Shown: positions 1 through 8,754 of the stretch, in pieces
How positions within the stretch are numbered: the stretch's first letter is position 1
Layout of the letters: every line of letters starts with the position of its first letter
DNA from: Sedimenticola sp.
Lineage (GTDB): Bacteria > Pseudomonadota > Gammaproteobacteria > Chromatiales > Chromatiaceae
Direction of reading: 5' to 3'
DNA: 64,000 nt
NCBI GenBank assembly: GCA_027068915.1
Contig: JAMOLT010000010.1
Coordinates: 475,919 to 539,918, forward strand
The notes under the pieces: generated by a model
Databases searched by the model: none
Told to the model about the DNA's origin: nothing
The model's input: the letters and a program-made list of their open reading frames with translations, nothing else
Translations under genes and position numbers: made by a program

Positions 1-383
1 AGGACGCCACCATGGCGCCCATGGCTGCCCCCCTGAAGGATCAGGACATTGATGATCTGGCCGCATATTTTTCCAGCCTGAGCCGCAAGATCGGCGAGGC
101 TGCAGCGGAAAAGGTGGAGCTGGGGCAAAGCCTGTATCGCTCTGGCAACAGCAATGGCGCCTCTGCCTGTACTGGCTGCCACGGCCCCAGCGGTGATGGA
201 AATGGGCCTGCCAACTTCCCGGCCCTGAGTGGTCAGAGTGCTGCCTATGTCGCCAAGCAGCTCAAGGACTTTCGTTCCGGAGCCCGCAGCAATGATCTGA
301 ACGGGATGATGGCCGGTGTTGCCTCCAAGCTGACGGATGAGGAAATCGAAGCGGTTTCCCAGTATGTGCAGGGGCTGCATTGA
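1..383 (+). CDS. Cytochrome c4-type dihaem protein, C-terminal part (5' end outside window)
   Basis: The reading frame is open from the window edge, so the gene starts upstream. The first visible residues, with a Met-rich stretch followed by an AAYF helix, look like the end of the first haem domain of cytochrome c4, including its axial Met region. A second complete haem domain follows, with one CTGCH motif near codon 57, a GDGNGP loop, a later Met as likely sixth ligand, and a closing QYVQGL helix. Cytochromes c4 are periplasmic dihaem proteins that pass electrons between the bc1 complex and terminal oxidases. Only one of the two expected haem motifs lies inside the window. A terminator-like hairpin follows about 27 bp after the stop. 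The family call is fairly sure; its exact redox partner is not. Confidence 0.85.
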   Translation, partial: DATMAPMAAPLKDQDIDDLAAYFSSLSRKIGEAAAEKVELGQSLYRSGNSNGASACTGCHGPSGDGNGPANFPALSGQSAAYVAKQLKDFRSGARSNDLNGMMAGVASKLTDEEIEAVSQYVQGLH

Positions 384-409
384 TCTGCTGACATACCCGA
401 ATCAAGAGA

Positions 410-434
410 CCCCGCACTGCAGCGGGGTTTTTTT
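410..434 (+). terminator. Rho-independent terminator after the cytochrome c4 gene
   Basis: CCCCGC and GCGGGG arms enclose a 6-nt loop (ACTGCA) and run into seven T residues. The hairpin sits just after the cytochrome stop codon and before the convergent PilZ gene. Confidence 0.85.
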
Positions 435-451
435 ATGGCCATTGCCGGGAT

Positions 452-751
452 TCAGGCCTGATGTTCCCAGGGTTCGTGAATTTCCAGCGTACAGCCATAA
501 CCGTAATAGCCATGTCGTTCTTCTTCCACACTGCGCTTGATCTGCATATGCATATGCACCGGAGCGGGATCATATTCTGACTTCATCACCACGTTCAATG
601 CCTCTTCAATCTGCAGTTTCTCCGGCAGCCATAGCATGGCACCGGTGGTGCTGATATTGGTGAGAAAGCCCGTGCGGTATTCTCCCCCTCCCTGTTTGCG
701 GTAATGCACCGGACCATGCCATTCCACCCGCGGACTGATTCTTCGATCCAT
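452..751 (-). CDS. PilZ-domain protein
   Basis: A protein of about 99 residues that is essentially one PilZ domain. An N-terminal RRISPR stretch matches the RxxxR half of the cyclic-di-GMP binding signature, and NISTTG further on matches the (D/N)xSxxG half. PilZ proteins bind cyclic di-GMP and pass the signal to motility, surface or biofilm functions. The start at 751 is preferred because a GGAG ribosome site lies seven bases upstream; an in-frame ATG nine codons earlier lacks one. The gene converges on the cytochrome c4 gene. There is no neighbour to suggest its output pathway. Confidence 0.8.
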   Translation of the reverse strand: MDRRISPRVEWHGPVHYRKQGGGEYRTGFLTNISTTGAMLWLPEKLQIEEALNVVMKSEYDPAPVHMHMQIKRSVEEERHGYYGYGCTLEIHEPWEHQA

Positions 752-836
752 TTTTGCTCCACACTCATGTAGTGACAACCTGTCTTACATTATGGCAGAT
801 TCTGGTGAATACACCTGCCATCATAGCGCATACTGT

Positions 837-3191
837 TCAACGCCTCGCAAACAGGTGGGGGAGAATATCATGGTAAGTGATGGCAAAATGCACCTTGATG
901 CCTTTGCAGATATGGGCCGGAATTTCCTCCCAGTCACCCTGGTTATCTGCGGGCAGAATCAATTCTCGGATGCCTGCGCGGCGGGCAGCAATGACTTTTT
1001 CACGAACTCCACCGACGGGAAATACCTCACCAGTCAGGGTCAGTTCGCCGGTCATGGCAATGTTGCGCGCAGGTTTGCCCAGCGCCAGAGACAGTAATGC
1101 AGAGGCCATGGTCACACCAGCAGAAGGGCCGTCTTTGGGGGTGGCGCCAGCGGGAACATGCAGATGGATGAAGGATTTCTCAAAAAAATCCTGCTCGATA
1201 CCAAACTGTTCTGCGTGACTGATGACGTAGCCATAGGCAATTTCTGCTGACTCCTTCATCACGTCACCGAGTTGCCCGGTGAGTTTGAAGCCCCGTACAA
1301 AACTGTGGGTATGCACCGCCTCGATGCTCAGGGTGGCGCCACCCATAGCAGTCCAGGCCAGGCCGGTAACCACGCCCGCACCGGACAGCTTGCGCTCATC
1401 CCGAAACACGGCCGGGCCGAGATATCCCTGCAGGTTATCCAGCGTGACCTCAATGGGCGGCCTGGTGCCTTCAAGCATGTTTACCACGGCCTTTCGCACA
1501 ATTTTCGCCAGTTGCTTGTCCAGACGGCGCACACCGGCATCCCGGGCATAGTCCTGAATGATTCTGCGCATCACCGGAGCCTTGATCTTGATCTGGCCGC
1601 GCTTCAGGCCCGCACTCTTGATCTGCCTGGGCAACAGGAAACGCCGGGCGATTTGCAACTTATCTTCGGCAATATAACCGGAAAGCTGGATGATCTCCAT
1701 GCGATCGAGCAAGGGTGCAGGGATGGTATCGAGCTGGTTGGCAGTGCAGATGAACAGGGTCTCGGAAAGATCGAAACGCAGATCCAGATAGTGATCGAGA
1801 AACTCGGCATTCTGCTCCGGATCCAGCACCTCCAGCAGTGCCGAAGCAGGATCGCCCTGAAAGCTGGCACCGATCTTGTCGATCTCGTCCAGCATGATCA
1901 CCGGATTCTGGGTGCCGGCGGTTTTCATGGCCTGGATAAACTTGCCGGGCATCGCGCCAACATAGGTGCGGCGGTGCCCTTTGATTTCAGCCTCGTCGCG
2001 CATCCCGCCCACAGAGAAGCGATAGAACTTGCGGTTCATGGCCTGGGCCACAGATTTTCCGACGGAAGTCTTGCCCACGCCGGGCGGCCCCACCAGCAGG
2101 ATCATGGAGCCCTTGATCTCCCCGCGCTGAATGCCAAGAGCCAAAAACTCCAGGATGCGTTCCTTCACGTCATCCAGGCCGAAATGATCTCTGTCCAGCG
2201 CCTTGCGGGCATGGGCGAGATCCAGGTTGTCTTCAGATTCCTTCCCCCAGGGAAGCAGGGTGATCCAGTCCAGATAGTTGCGGGTGACATTGTACTCCGC
2301 CGAACTGCTGTCAAGGATGGAGAGCTTGTCCAGCTCCTCTTCCACCCGCGCCTGGGCTTCTTCACTGAGTTCGAGCTTCTCCATGCGTTCACGATATTTA
2401 TCGACATCGGCGGTACGGTCATCCTTGGAGATGCCCAGCTCCTGTTGAATCACCTTGAGTTGCTCGCGCAGGAAGAACTCCCGTTGCTGGGCATCCATGT
2501 GCTCTTCCACGGTATCGCGGATCTTCTGCTGGGAACGTGCCAGATCCAGCTCCTTGCTAAGCAGTGCCAGCACCTTTTCCATGCGCGGCAGCAGTTCGAC
2601 GGTTTCCAGCACCTCCTGCTGTTCCCGCTTGCTGGCGGATGTCAGCCCGGTGGCAAAATCCGTTAATAAAGAAGGGTTTTCGGGGCCAAAGCGATCCAGG
2701 AAAAAGCGCAATTCTTCCTGCAGCAGGGGGTTCAGGGGCAGTAGATCCTTGATGGTATTGACGATGGCCAGGGCATAGGCCTTGACGTCCTTGGTCAGCT
2801 TGCCAGTTGGCTCGCGCAGGTAGTCCACCCGGGCGATGTAGGGCGGATTGTCGCTGATATATTTTTCGATACGGAAGCGCTGCAGGCATTCCACCAGCAC
2901 CTGCAACTGCCCATCCACCTCATGCACTTTGTGAATGCGGCCCACGGTACCGACCCGGTACATGGCCTTGGCGGTGGTTTTTTCCGCCTCGTCATCTGCC
3001 GTCAATACCAAGCCGATCAAATTGGAGTCCGATTTGCGGATAGCCTCAAGGGTGGGCGCCCAGTATTTCGCATCCATGAGCAACGGAACCCCCTGGCCGG
3101 GGAAAAATGGCCGGGCAGCGATGGGCAGCAGGTGAATGATGCTGGGCAGCACCTCATCGGCACGGGCAAGCAACTGGCTTTCGTCGTTCAT
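837..3191 (-). CDS. lon: ATP-dependent protease Lon
   Basis: The frame gives 784 residues from the start at 3191, the usual Lon length. An N-terminal LAN substrate-binding domain (PFFPGQGVPL) is followed by a coiled region. The AAA+ module has Walker A GPPGVGKTS near residue 367 and a DEIDK Walker B. The C-terminal protease domain has the catalytic serine in PKDGPSAG near residue 689 and the partner lysine in VREKV near residue 730. Lon degrades misfolded and regulatory proteins in the cytoplasm. The frame stays open 73 codons further upstream, but that extension reads through a dispersed repeat (3299-3454) and is unlike Lon. A second ATG at 3233 is possible; neither start has a strong ribosome site. 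The promoter probably lies in or next to the repeat, so lon expression may be influenced by it. Confidence 0.95.
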   Translation of the reverse strand: MNDESQLLARADEVLPSIIHLLPIAARPFFPGQGVPLLMDAKYWAPTLEAIRKSDSNLIGLVLTADDEAEKTTAKAMYRVGTVGRIHKVHEVDGQLQVLVECLQRFRIEKYISDNPPYIARVDYLREPTGKLTKDVKAYALAIVNTIKDLLPLNPLLQEELRFFLDRFGPENPSLLTDFATGLTSASKREQQEVLETVELLPRMEKVLALLSKELDLARSQQKIRDTVEEHMDAQQREFFLREQLKVIQQELGISKDDRTADVDKYRERMEKLELSEEAQARVEEELDKLSILDSSSAEYNVTRNYLDWITLLPWGKESEDNLDLAHARKALDRDHFGLDDVKERILEFLALGIQRGEIKGSMILLVGPPGVGKTSVGKSVAQAMNRKFYRFSVGGMRDEAEIKGHRRTYVGAMPGKFIQAMKTAGTQNPVIMLDEIDKIGASFQGDPASALLEVLDPEQNAEFLDHYLDLRFDLSETLFICTANQLDTIPAPLLDRMEIIQLSGYIAEDKLQIARRFLLPRQIKSAGLKRGQIKIKAPVMRRIIQDYARDAGVRRLDKQLAKIVRKAVVNMLEGTRPPIEVTLDNLQGYLGPAVFRDERKLSGAGVVTGLAWTAMGGATLSIEAVHTHSFVRGFKLTGQLGDVMKESAEIAYGYVISHAEQFGIEQDFFEKSFIHLHVPAGATPKDGPSAGVTMASALLSLALGKPARNIAMTGELTLTGEVFPVGGVREKVIAARRAGIRELILPADNQGDWEEIPAHICKGIKVHFAITYHDILPHLFARR

Positions 3192-3298
3192 TCGTATTTC
3201 ATTATTCGCTGATTTCCATGAGCCTTTTGACATGGGGCTGAAACAAGAGAAATCAAGACAGAGAAAAAGAAATGTGCCGTTCCAACACCTGAGGAACC

Positions 3299-3454
3299 GG
3301 CGCTTTTTTGGGGGGGCCTTCGGCTGAGCCACAATGCCGCCCTCTGCAGTGCTGTACTCACTTGAAAGGGGGTGGCCCTTCCTGCGCAAGCACGCCTTGC
3401 GTCCAGCCACATTGCGACCCGCTGAAAGAGCTTTTAATTCCGACGCAGTACATT
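3299..3454 (-). repeat. Partial copy of dispersed repeat family 1 (MITE-like)
   Basis: Read on the minus strand, this begins with the terminal sequence TACTGCGTCGGAATTAAAAG followed by CTCTTTCAG. It then follows the complete element at 38531-38795 for about 150 bp, including shared GGCACCCCCTTTCAAG-like and CCGAAGG blocks. The far end with the second inverted repeat is missing. It fills the gap between rsmA and lon. Confidence 0.75.
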
Positions 3455-3458
3455 AGTT

Positions 3459-4235
3459 TCAGGAAATAGCGTTACTCAGGTGGGCAAAGTCCTCCACAGA
3501 CAATTGTTCGGCCCTGGCAGAAGGGTCTATACCGCAATTCCTCATCGTATCTACTGATACCAGCTCCCTGAGGGTGTTACGCAGGGTCTTACGCCGCTGG
3601 GAGAAGGCCTGGGCGACCACCTGCGAGAATATTTCAGGCTTTTGAATAGCGATGGGCGGCTTATCATAGGGGATGAGGCGCACGAAGGCAGATGCCACCT
3701 TGGGTGCGGGTTGAAATGCACCGGGGCCGATGGGAAACAGCATCTGTACTTTGCAGGAGGCTTGCAACATCACGCTCAGACGGCCATAGGTCTTGCTTCC
3801 CGGCCCCGCAGCCATGCGTTCCACCACTTCTTTTTGCAGCATGAAGTGCATGTCCTGCAGGCATTGGGCATTTTCCAGCAGATGAAACATCAGGGGGGTG
3901 GAGATGTTGTAGGGCAAATTGCCGACGATGCGCAATTTTCCACCAGTTGCTGCCAGCTGGCAGAAGTTGAATTTCAGGGCATCTGCAGAGTGCAGGTGAA
4001 AACCTGGGTGATGGGCATATTTGGTACGCAGCAGCTTTACCAGATCCCAATCCAGCTCCACAGCATCAAGCTTGTTCACCGTCGCCAGCAGCTGTTCAGT
4101 AATAGCGCCTTGTCCGGGGCCAATTTCTACAAGGTGGTCGCCAGGGGCAGGACGGATGGAGCGGATGATTTTGTCGATAACCACAGGGTCATGAAGGAAA
4201 TTCTGCCCGAATCGTTTGCGTGCCCTGTGTGCCAT
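3459..4235 (-). CDS. rsmA: 16S rRNA dimethyladenosine transferase RsmA (KsgA)
   Basis: This 258-residue protein matches KsgA over its whole length. The N-terminal RKRFGQNFL motif is followed by the SAM-binding loop VEIGPGQG (36-43) and the catalytic motif NLPYNIS (106-112). The C-terminal helical domain carries the FSQRRKTLRN stretch. The enzyme dimethylates two adjacent adenosines near the 3' end of 16S rRNA, a late checkpoint in 30S assembly. The gene is transcribed toward lon. Its start region forms the left arm of a direct repeat; a decayed copy of the first codons lies near 10.95 kb. Confidence 0.96.
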   Translation of the reverse strand: MAHRARKRFGQNFLHDPVVIDKIIRSIRPAPGDHLVEIGPGQGAITEQLLATVNKLDAVELDWDLVKLLRTKYAHHPGFHLHSADALKFNFCQLAATGGKLRIVGNLPYNISTPLMFHLLENAQCLQDMHFMLQKEVVERMAAGPGSKTYGRLSVMLQASCKVQMLFPIGPGAFQPAPKVASAFVRLIPYDKPPIAIQKPEIFSQVVAQAFSQRRKTLRNTLRELVSVDTMRNCGIDPSARAEQLSVEDFAHLSNAIS

Positions 4236-4290
4236 TTGGGCATTGTACCCTTGATTTCTCCTGACTGTGGTCTATTGGTTATTATTAACT
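4195..4290. repeat. Left copy of a direct repeat covering the rsmA 5' end and upstream region
   Basis: This stretch matches 10947-11031 in the same orientation. Shared blocks are GGAAATTCT, TCGTTT, ATTTGGGCATT, CTTGA and TGTGGTCTATTGGTTA. It includes the first codons of rsmA (minus strand) and its upstream sequence. The two copies bracket the whole cytochrome/HiPIP cluster. Confidence 0.7.
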
Positions 4291-4784
4291 TGGCCATCAA
4301 ATATATCTGCTATGGTGCATAATGAATCTTTTCATGCTCGAAATACTTTTTAACCTGTACGGGTCTTTTCTGCAGTATGCACAACTGCTTCCTGGCCTTC
4401 GGTTGAACCCTATCTTACCCAGGCCACTCCACAATGGCCTCCTTTTTTAGCTACCCTGTGCACTTGAAATTGGAATTCGCCAAACTCAATCTGAAGGGCA
4501 TCTCTATTTATTCTGTTTGAGCAGGTGCATGCTTGAGATGCCCAAGAGCAAGGCGAGAGTCGCAGCAAGCGCCCCAAGGCGTCTTCCCTTGTGCAAGCGC
4601 AATTTATCGAGTGTACTGCTCACGAGCGCAACGAGTGCTTCGGGATTTGTAACAAGCCCGGGGATGGGTAAAGATAAGGCAGTACATGAGTAACTGCAGG
4701 GATTTTCAACGAAAGTATTGAGCCTCTCAAGTGCACAGATGCCAAGCAAGAATATTAATTAGAGCTGGCCTGAACTAGAGTTTT
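4291..4784. other. Intergenic stretch with degenerate repeat sequence, no convincing gene
   Basis: About 490 bp between rsmA and the hexahaem cytochrome. A segment at about 4496-4746 begins GGGCATCTCTA and ends in the complement of GGCATCTGTGC. This suggests a small element with inverted ends, related to the GATAGAGATGCCCT repeat near 7.97 kb. Around 4395-4470 there is a weak resemblance to repeat family 1 (CCTTCGGTTGA, CACTTGAAA). An 81-codon minus-strand frame inside is unconvincing. Confidence 0.4.
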
Positions 4785-4796
4785 GGAGTGAGTCGT

Positions 4797-5999
4797 ATGT
4801 ATAGAACCAGTAACAATGTTCTCATGAACCATCTTTTTTTAAACGGGAGCAAGAAACACGGGGTAACCACGCTCCTCCTGATCCTGCTGGTTTTTTCCGA
4901 CCTGTGCGGTGCAGGGGAGAAAGACTTCCGAAAACAGTTTATAACGAATTACAAGACCTTTCAGTTTGGCGCCCAGGAAAAGCTGGTTAAGGGAACTAGT
5001 GCCCGGCATATGCAGGCTGAAATTCGTACCCTGGTCGATGAGGCAATGACTACTAACAAGGATTACACCGATAGACTGTATATGCTGGATGTAGCCAATG
5101 CCATGGCCAGTGCCTACCAACACTGGCATGGGGATATCAAGGCTTTGACAAAGGAAATAGAAAAACTAATAAAGGCGGAGCTTAAGCAGGAAGAAATACG
5201 TGTTGCCAAGCTGATGCGGTGGAAGAAAGAGGAACGATTTCTTGGTAATTTTGTAATGAAAGACCATATGGCAGAAATGGAGCAGGCAGGTGTTGCGCCA
5301 GTTATATATCCGCATTGGGTGCATCGCATCTGGTTTGAATGCAAGGTCTGTCACCAGGATATTTTTGCAATGAACAGGTGGCGTAACAAGGTCTCACATC
5401 AAAAAATTGAGTCAGGAAAACAGTGTGGTGTTTGCCATGATGGGAAAATGGTTTTCGGAGTCAAGGACAAGGGGCAGTGTACAAAATGTCATATTGCCGG
5501 AAAACCCGAGGCTGAAAAATTGCACCATACAGATAAGATTGATCATGCTAGGATCAAGCAAGTTGCAGAACGGGTGGGGGCTGAATGGAATATTGAGAAT
5601 CTCCCAGAAGGTAAAGTTCCTGTTGATAAGTTTGGCTTTATCAACTGGCTTAATCTGAAAGAAAATGGAGTCTTTAAGCCAATCCACTCTTTAAGAGAGG
5701 GTTTTGCACATGAAGTACGGGATAATAAAATATTATTTAAATCAAAAGGGAAGATTGATGATGTAATTTTTGATCATAAAGTACATTCTAACTGGATTAA
5801 CTGCTCGTCATGCCATCCGGAAATTTTTCGTGAAACTACCACTAATGATGTAAAAATGATTCGAATGTCAAAAGGAAAATTTTGCGGCTACTGCCATGGC
5901 AAAGTATCTTTTACTTTTGCAGACTGCAAGCGTTGCCACAACCAGAAAAAGGGAGCCGGCAAGGCTGGGGTAATTATTCATCAGGGGGCCGCACAATAA
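4797..5999 (+). CDS. Hexahaem c-type cytochrome, two trihaem modules
   Basis: An exported protein of about 400 residues with six CxxCH motifs in two groups. The first group is CKVCH, CGVCH and CTKCH near residues 182-231; the second is CSSCH, CGYCH and CKRCH near 335-382. Each group has the H-x2-H/W lead-in and spacing of c7-type trihaem domains. The N-terminal hydrophobic stretch (TTLLLILLVFSDLCGA) is a likely signal peptide, and a helical charged region follows. A DKFGFINW motif lies between the two haem groups. The N-terminal half resembles the trihaem protein at 10396-10773, and the C-terminal half resembles the lipoproteins at 8794 and 9588. The start at 4797 has GGAG eight bases upstream. 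Electron transfer across the periplasm is the likely role. Confidence 0.85.
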   Translation: MYRTSNNVLMNHLFLNGSKKHGVTTLLLILLVFSDLCGAGEKDFRKQFITNYKTFQFGAQEKLVKGTSARHMQAEIRTLVDEAMTTNKDYTDRLYMLDVANAMASAYQHWHGDIKALTKEIEKLIKAELKQEEIRVAKLMRWKKEERFLGNFVMKDHMAEMEQAGVAPVIYPHWVHRIWFECKVCHQDIFAMNRWRNKVSHQKIESGKQCGVCHDGKMVFGVKDKGQCTKCHIAGKPEAEKLHHTDKIDHARIKQVAERVGAEWNIENLPEGKVPVDKFGFINWLNLKENGVFKPIHSLREGFAHEVRDNKILFKSKGKIDDVIFDHKVHSNWINCSSCHPEIFRETTTNDVKMIRMSKGKFCGYCHGKVSFTFADCKRCHNQKKGAGKAGVIIHQGAAQ

Positions 6000-6170
6000 C
6001 TGGCCCAGGAAGTTTTGACCGCATGCCAGACATGGTAATCCTGCCTGCATTTAAACAAGCCAAACCAAGCCGGCAAGCAGACCACAAAAATTCAGCCTGA
6101 TGCAGGCGGTGACGAAGCAGACTGGAGGGTGTTTTTTTGGCTCGTCACTATAATTAAAGAGGAGGAGAGC

Positions 6171-6875
6171 ATGAGATCACCTTTTAGGTACACAAGGCTA
6201 CTTGCAGCATTCTCTCTGGCTATATACGGCTGCTTCACGCAAATCGCTGCAGCTGAAGACTCCAGCCTTATTGCCGGCAAGAGCATTTTTGACCGTTTGT
6301 GCATCTATTGCCATGGAAGCAAGGGGGAAGGAGATGGCCCCGCTGGCTTGTTGTCTGGCGTAGACACGGGTGACCTGTCCAACCAGGCATACATGTCAAA
6401 GCTGTCAGACCAGGAGCTGTATGACCGCATTGCCTGGGGCCAGGAGAAATTTCCTTACCTGCAGATGCCGGGCTGGAGATCCAGCCTGAAAGAGCAGGAA
6501 ATACGAGCCGTTATAAACTATGTCCGTTCTTTGGCTGTAGACAAGGGACCGCTGACAACTCCATCTCCGAAGGAGAGAGAGAAAAAATTCCGGGATGACC
6601 CGCTAGAAAGGGGGCGTGTGCATTACCTTCACTACTGCTCCGGGTGCCACGGTAAATCTGGCGATGGTGATGGCGAGGGTGGAAAAAACCTTGCAACAAA
6701 ACCCGCCGCACTAAGTGACCCTGCTTTAGCTGCCACGATAACGCCAGCAAGCATCGATGCCTATTTAACCACCAATTCCGGCAGAGGTGGTGGCAGAAAT
6801 ATGCCAGTATTCGAAGATGGTTTTAGAGATAAGATCAAAGACATCACTCTGTACATCAAGACCCTGGCAAAATAA
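6171..6875 (+). CDS. Dihaem c-type cytochrome
   Basis: A 234-residue periplasmic protein. A signal peptide (LLAAFSLAIYGCF, cleavage near AAA-ED) is followed by two class I cytochrome c domains. These have CIYCH near residue 44 and CSGCH near 157, each followed by a G-[ED]-G-D-G loop. Likely Met ligands are the Met in LQMPGW and in RNMPVF. A strong AGAGGAGGAG ribosome site precedes the ATG at 6171. It lies downstream of the hexahaem cytochrome in the same direction and upstream of a HiPIP, so it may link these carriers. The substrate or partner cannot be told from sequence. Confidence 0.85.
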   Translation: MRSPFRYTRLLAAFSLAIYGCFTQIAAAEDSSLIAGKSIFDRLCIYCHGSKGEGDGPAGLLSGVDTGDLSNQAYMSKLSDQELYDRIAWGQEKFPYLQMPGWRSSLKEQEIRAVINYVRSLAVDKGPLTTPSPKEREKKFRDDPLERGRVHYLHYCSGCHGKSGDGDGEGGKNLATKPAALSDPALAATITPASIDAYLTTNSGRGGGRNMPVFEDGFRDKIKDITLYIKTLAK

Positions 6876-7051
6876 TATAAAAGAAAATTCTTCCATTGCC
6901 CGAAAAGGATCATGATTTTATCCCCCACCTCATAAGGCCGGGCTTTATTTTAGGATAAAATTGCGATATATTCGATTGAACCAACCGATAATACGCAAGT
7001 CTTACGGTTGCGTTATAGATGGATTTATATAACTTTAAAGAGGTAATGCAA

Positions 7052-7393
7052 ATGAGTGAGAATGTTGATAAGAATCGCAGAAGTGCTTTGAAGCTGGCTG
7101 TTGGCGCTGCCGTTGCCGTACCATTGGGTATGTTAACTACCCGTAAGGCTTTTGCAGAAGGCTTGCCGCACGTCGACGAAGCCAGCGCCACTGCTGTCGC
7201 ACTGAAATATTCAGCTGATGCAACAAAGGCTGAGCGTGTTGATAAAGCAGGCACTCCTGCAGATCAGCAATTTTGTCATAACTGTCTGCTTGCACCATCC
7301 CATGAGGGCGACTTTTTTCCATGTCCACTGTTTCCCGGCAATACCGTTGCCAGGGATGGATGGTGCGCTAGCTGGACGCTACTAACAAAGTAA
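7052..7393 (+). CDS. High-potential iron-sulfur protein (HiPIP)
   Basis: A 113-residue protein with a twin-arginine signal (NRRSALKLAVGAAVAVPLG, cleavage after AFA). The mature domain is small, with four cysteines at about 75, 78, 91 and 105 (CHNC, then FPCPLFPG, then GWCASW), the pattern that binds one 4Fe-4S cluster in HiPIPs. These soluble periplasmic carriers work between the bc1 complex and oxidases or reaction centres, and are typical of purple sulfur bacteria and relatives. The start at 7052 has AAAGAGG eight bases upstream. Export by Tat fits folding with the cluster already in place. Confidence 0.92.
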   Translation: MSENVDKNRRSALKLAVGAAVAVPLGMLTTRKAFAEGLPHVDEASATAVALKYSADATKAERVDKAGTPADQQFCHNCLLAPSHEGDFFPCPLFPGNTVARDGWCASWTLLTK

Positions 7394-7440
7394 ATAATAC
7401 TGCACGGGCTTGTTTCACCAGCGTAACTTGGTGATAGTAA

Positions 7441-7553
7441 AGGCCACCTCCATAGATTGTCATTCCGGCGCAGGCCGAAATCCATAAGTCCTTGAAAACT
7501 TTGGACACCGGTCTATGCTGGTGTGACGAAAACCGAATTATTCGAGGTGTCCT
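7441..7553 (-). repeat. Dispersed repeat family 2, complete copy
   Basis: A 113-bp element with 10-bp inverted ends (AGGCCACCTC and AGGACACCTC). Inside, on the minus strand, are the blocks CGAATAATTCGG, TTTTCGTCACACC and CCGGAATGACAAT. Related copies lie at 28794-28883 and 34538-34698. Confidence 0.75.
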
Positions 7554-7565
7554 AAAGCAATTAAA

Positions 7566-7592
7566 ATGGATGGTAGACCCATCCATTTTTTT
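7566..7592. terminator. Terminator-like hairpin
   Basis: ATGGATGG and CCATCCAT arms around a 5-nt loop are followed by a T run on the plus strand. It could end transcription from the HiPIP gene, although a repeat lies between. Confidence 0.55.
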
Positions 7593-7606
7593 ATGCTCAC
7601 TGGTTA

Positions 7607-7745
7607 TACTGCGTCGGAATAAAAGGCCCTTTCAGTGAATCACAATGCGGCCAGATGCAAAGCGCGTCTCGCTGAGAATGGCATGCCCTTTTCAAGATAT
7701 GCAGCAACCGCAGGGAGGCCCGCAAATGGCCCGACCCCGCGTCGC
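7607..7745 (+). repeat. Degenerate copy of dispersed repeat family 1
   Basis: Starts TACTGCGTCGGAATAAAAGG and keeps CCCTTTCAGTGA, CACAATGCGGCCAGATGCAA and CCCTTTTCAAG in the order seen in the complete copy at 38531-38795. The right end is not recognisable, so the boundary is approximate. Confidence 0.7.
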
Positions 7746-7760
7746 CTAACAAGGCTGTTA

Positions 7761-7986
7761 GCCGTATAAGGACGTACGGCCATTTTCAATGACCATAAGT
7801 CATTGAAAATCGAGGAAAGACAAAATCACATTTTTATCTTTCCGGGTTGAGAAAAACCATGGTAGGCTTTTTTCAACATCCTGCTAAAGCGCCTACTGTT
7901 GGCGGCAACCCATGAAGACCTGCTAACGAATGCCGGCTTTTGAGCCTCTCAAGCTCATATCTTCTCAAACTGATAGAGATGCCCTA
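7761..7986. repeat. Cluster of inverted repeats and short dispersed repeats
   Basis: Three structures fill this gene-free stretch. GCCGTA/TACGGC arms lie at 7761-7780, and a perfect 12-bp inverted repeat (ATTTTCAATGAC) at 7782-7810. A hairpin at 7845-7886 (GAAAAACC ... TTTTTTCAAC) is shared with 28750-28796. The end (about 7932-7986, TTTGAGCCTCTCAAGC ... GATAGAGATGCCCT) resembles 28622-28680 and overlaps the stop codon of the tetrahaem gene. Confidence 0.6.
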
Positions 7987-8709
7987 AATATCAAAAGGCA
8001 AATAGATATAGTCTAAATCATGCCGGTGTGTTCCGATGGCTTTTCTATCTTCAAAGTCAAATTCAAAGCCAGAGCCCACGAATGGGCTCTTTAGGTTATG
8101 ACATTTTTCACTACATATATTATTTTCAGGTGATGGCATGGTTAATCCACCTAGCTCTTTATAGTCATCTAATGTGTAGGTTCCTGTTTTTTCCATCATC
8201 ATGTCGACATACACACTGCCCGGGCCATGACACATTTCACATTCAACATTGGCCATTTCAGGCGTTTCTTCAATACTGACAAACCCGCCAGGCTCTCCAT
8301 ACCCGGTCACATGACATTTCAGGCACTCCCCGTCTGTAGTGTAATCCCTGTCAGGATCCAGCCCCGCCTTGAGCTTTGCCTCCGCCCTTACGCCCGACTT
8401 CAAAAGCTCAAAGCTTTTTGCCATTTTTGTGCCAAGCCACGATTCATAATGCGGCATATGACATATTCTACAGTTTTCAACCCCCACATACTTTACCTGC
8501 GAGGCCTCAACCTGCACTGCAGTCTCTAGAGAGCCTGTTATTGCTCCGGGTTTTTTATTCTCTGCGACTGTCTGTTTATTGTTTTCAGTGTCTGGAGAGG
8601 GCTTTAAGGCAATAAAATAGAACGACATGCCCCCTAAGGCAAGTACAATAAGTACAACCAACAGTTTTATATATCTTTCCATGTCACCGTTATTGTGATG
8701 ATGCCCCAT
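7984..8709 (-). CDS. Membrane-anchored tetrahaem cytochrome, c554-like
   Basis: A 241-residue protein with one N-terminal membrane helix (about residues 13-34) and a periplasmic domain. Four haem sites are visible: CRICH, CLKCH, CEMCH followed by GPG, and a CxxxCH variant (CSEKCH). The lead-in H-x3-SW and the CEMCHGPG block are typical of cytochrome c554/NrfA-like multihaem folds. It is the last gene of a four-gene minus-strand cytochrome cluster, about 84 bp after the preceding gene, with an inverted repeat between. A membrane-tethered position suits transfer between the quinol pool and the trihaem lipoproteins; that is inference. The start could also be the ATG nine codons downstream. Confidence 0.8.
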   Translation of the reverse strand: MGHHHNNGDMERYIKLLVVLIVLALGGMSFYFIALKPSPDTENNKQTVAENKKPGAITGSLETAVQVEASQVKYVGVENCRICHMPHYESWLGTKMAKSFELLKSGVRAEAKLKAGLDPDRDYTTDGECLKCHVTGYGEPGGFVSIEETPEMANVECEMCHGPGSVYVDMMMEKTGTYTLDDYKELGGLTMPSPENNICSEKCHNLKSPFVGSGFEFDFEDRKAIGTHRHDLDYIYLPFDI

Positions 8710-8754
8710 TCATTGCATGGAGTTTAGATAAAAGACCATTCATTCTATGGTTCA

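Noticed and set aside
1272..2666. 464-codon open frame on the plus strand inside lon
   Set aside because: Antisense shadow of a GC-rich gene; no family signature, and lon covers it fully.
4504..4749. 81-codon minus-strand frame upstream of the hexahaem cytochrome
   Set aside because: Coincides with a repeat-like segment, and I saw no recognisable domain or ribosome site.
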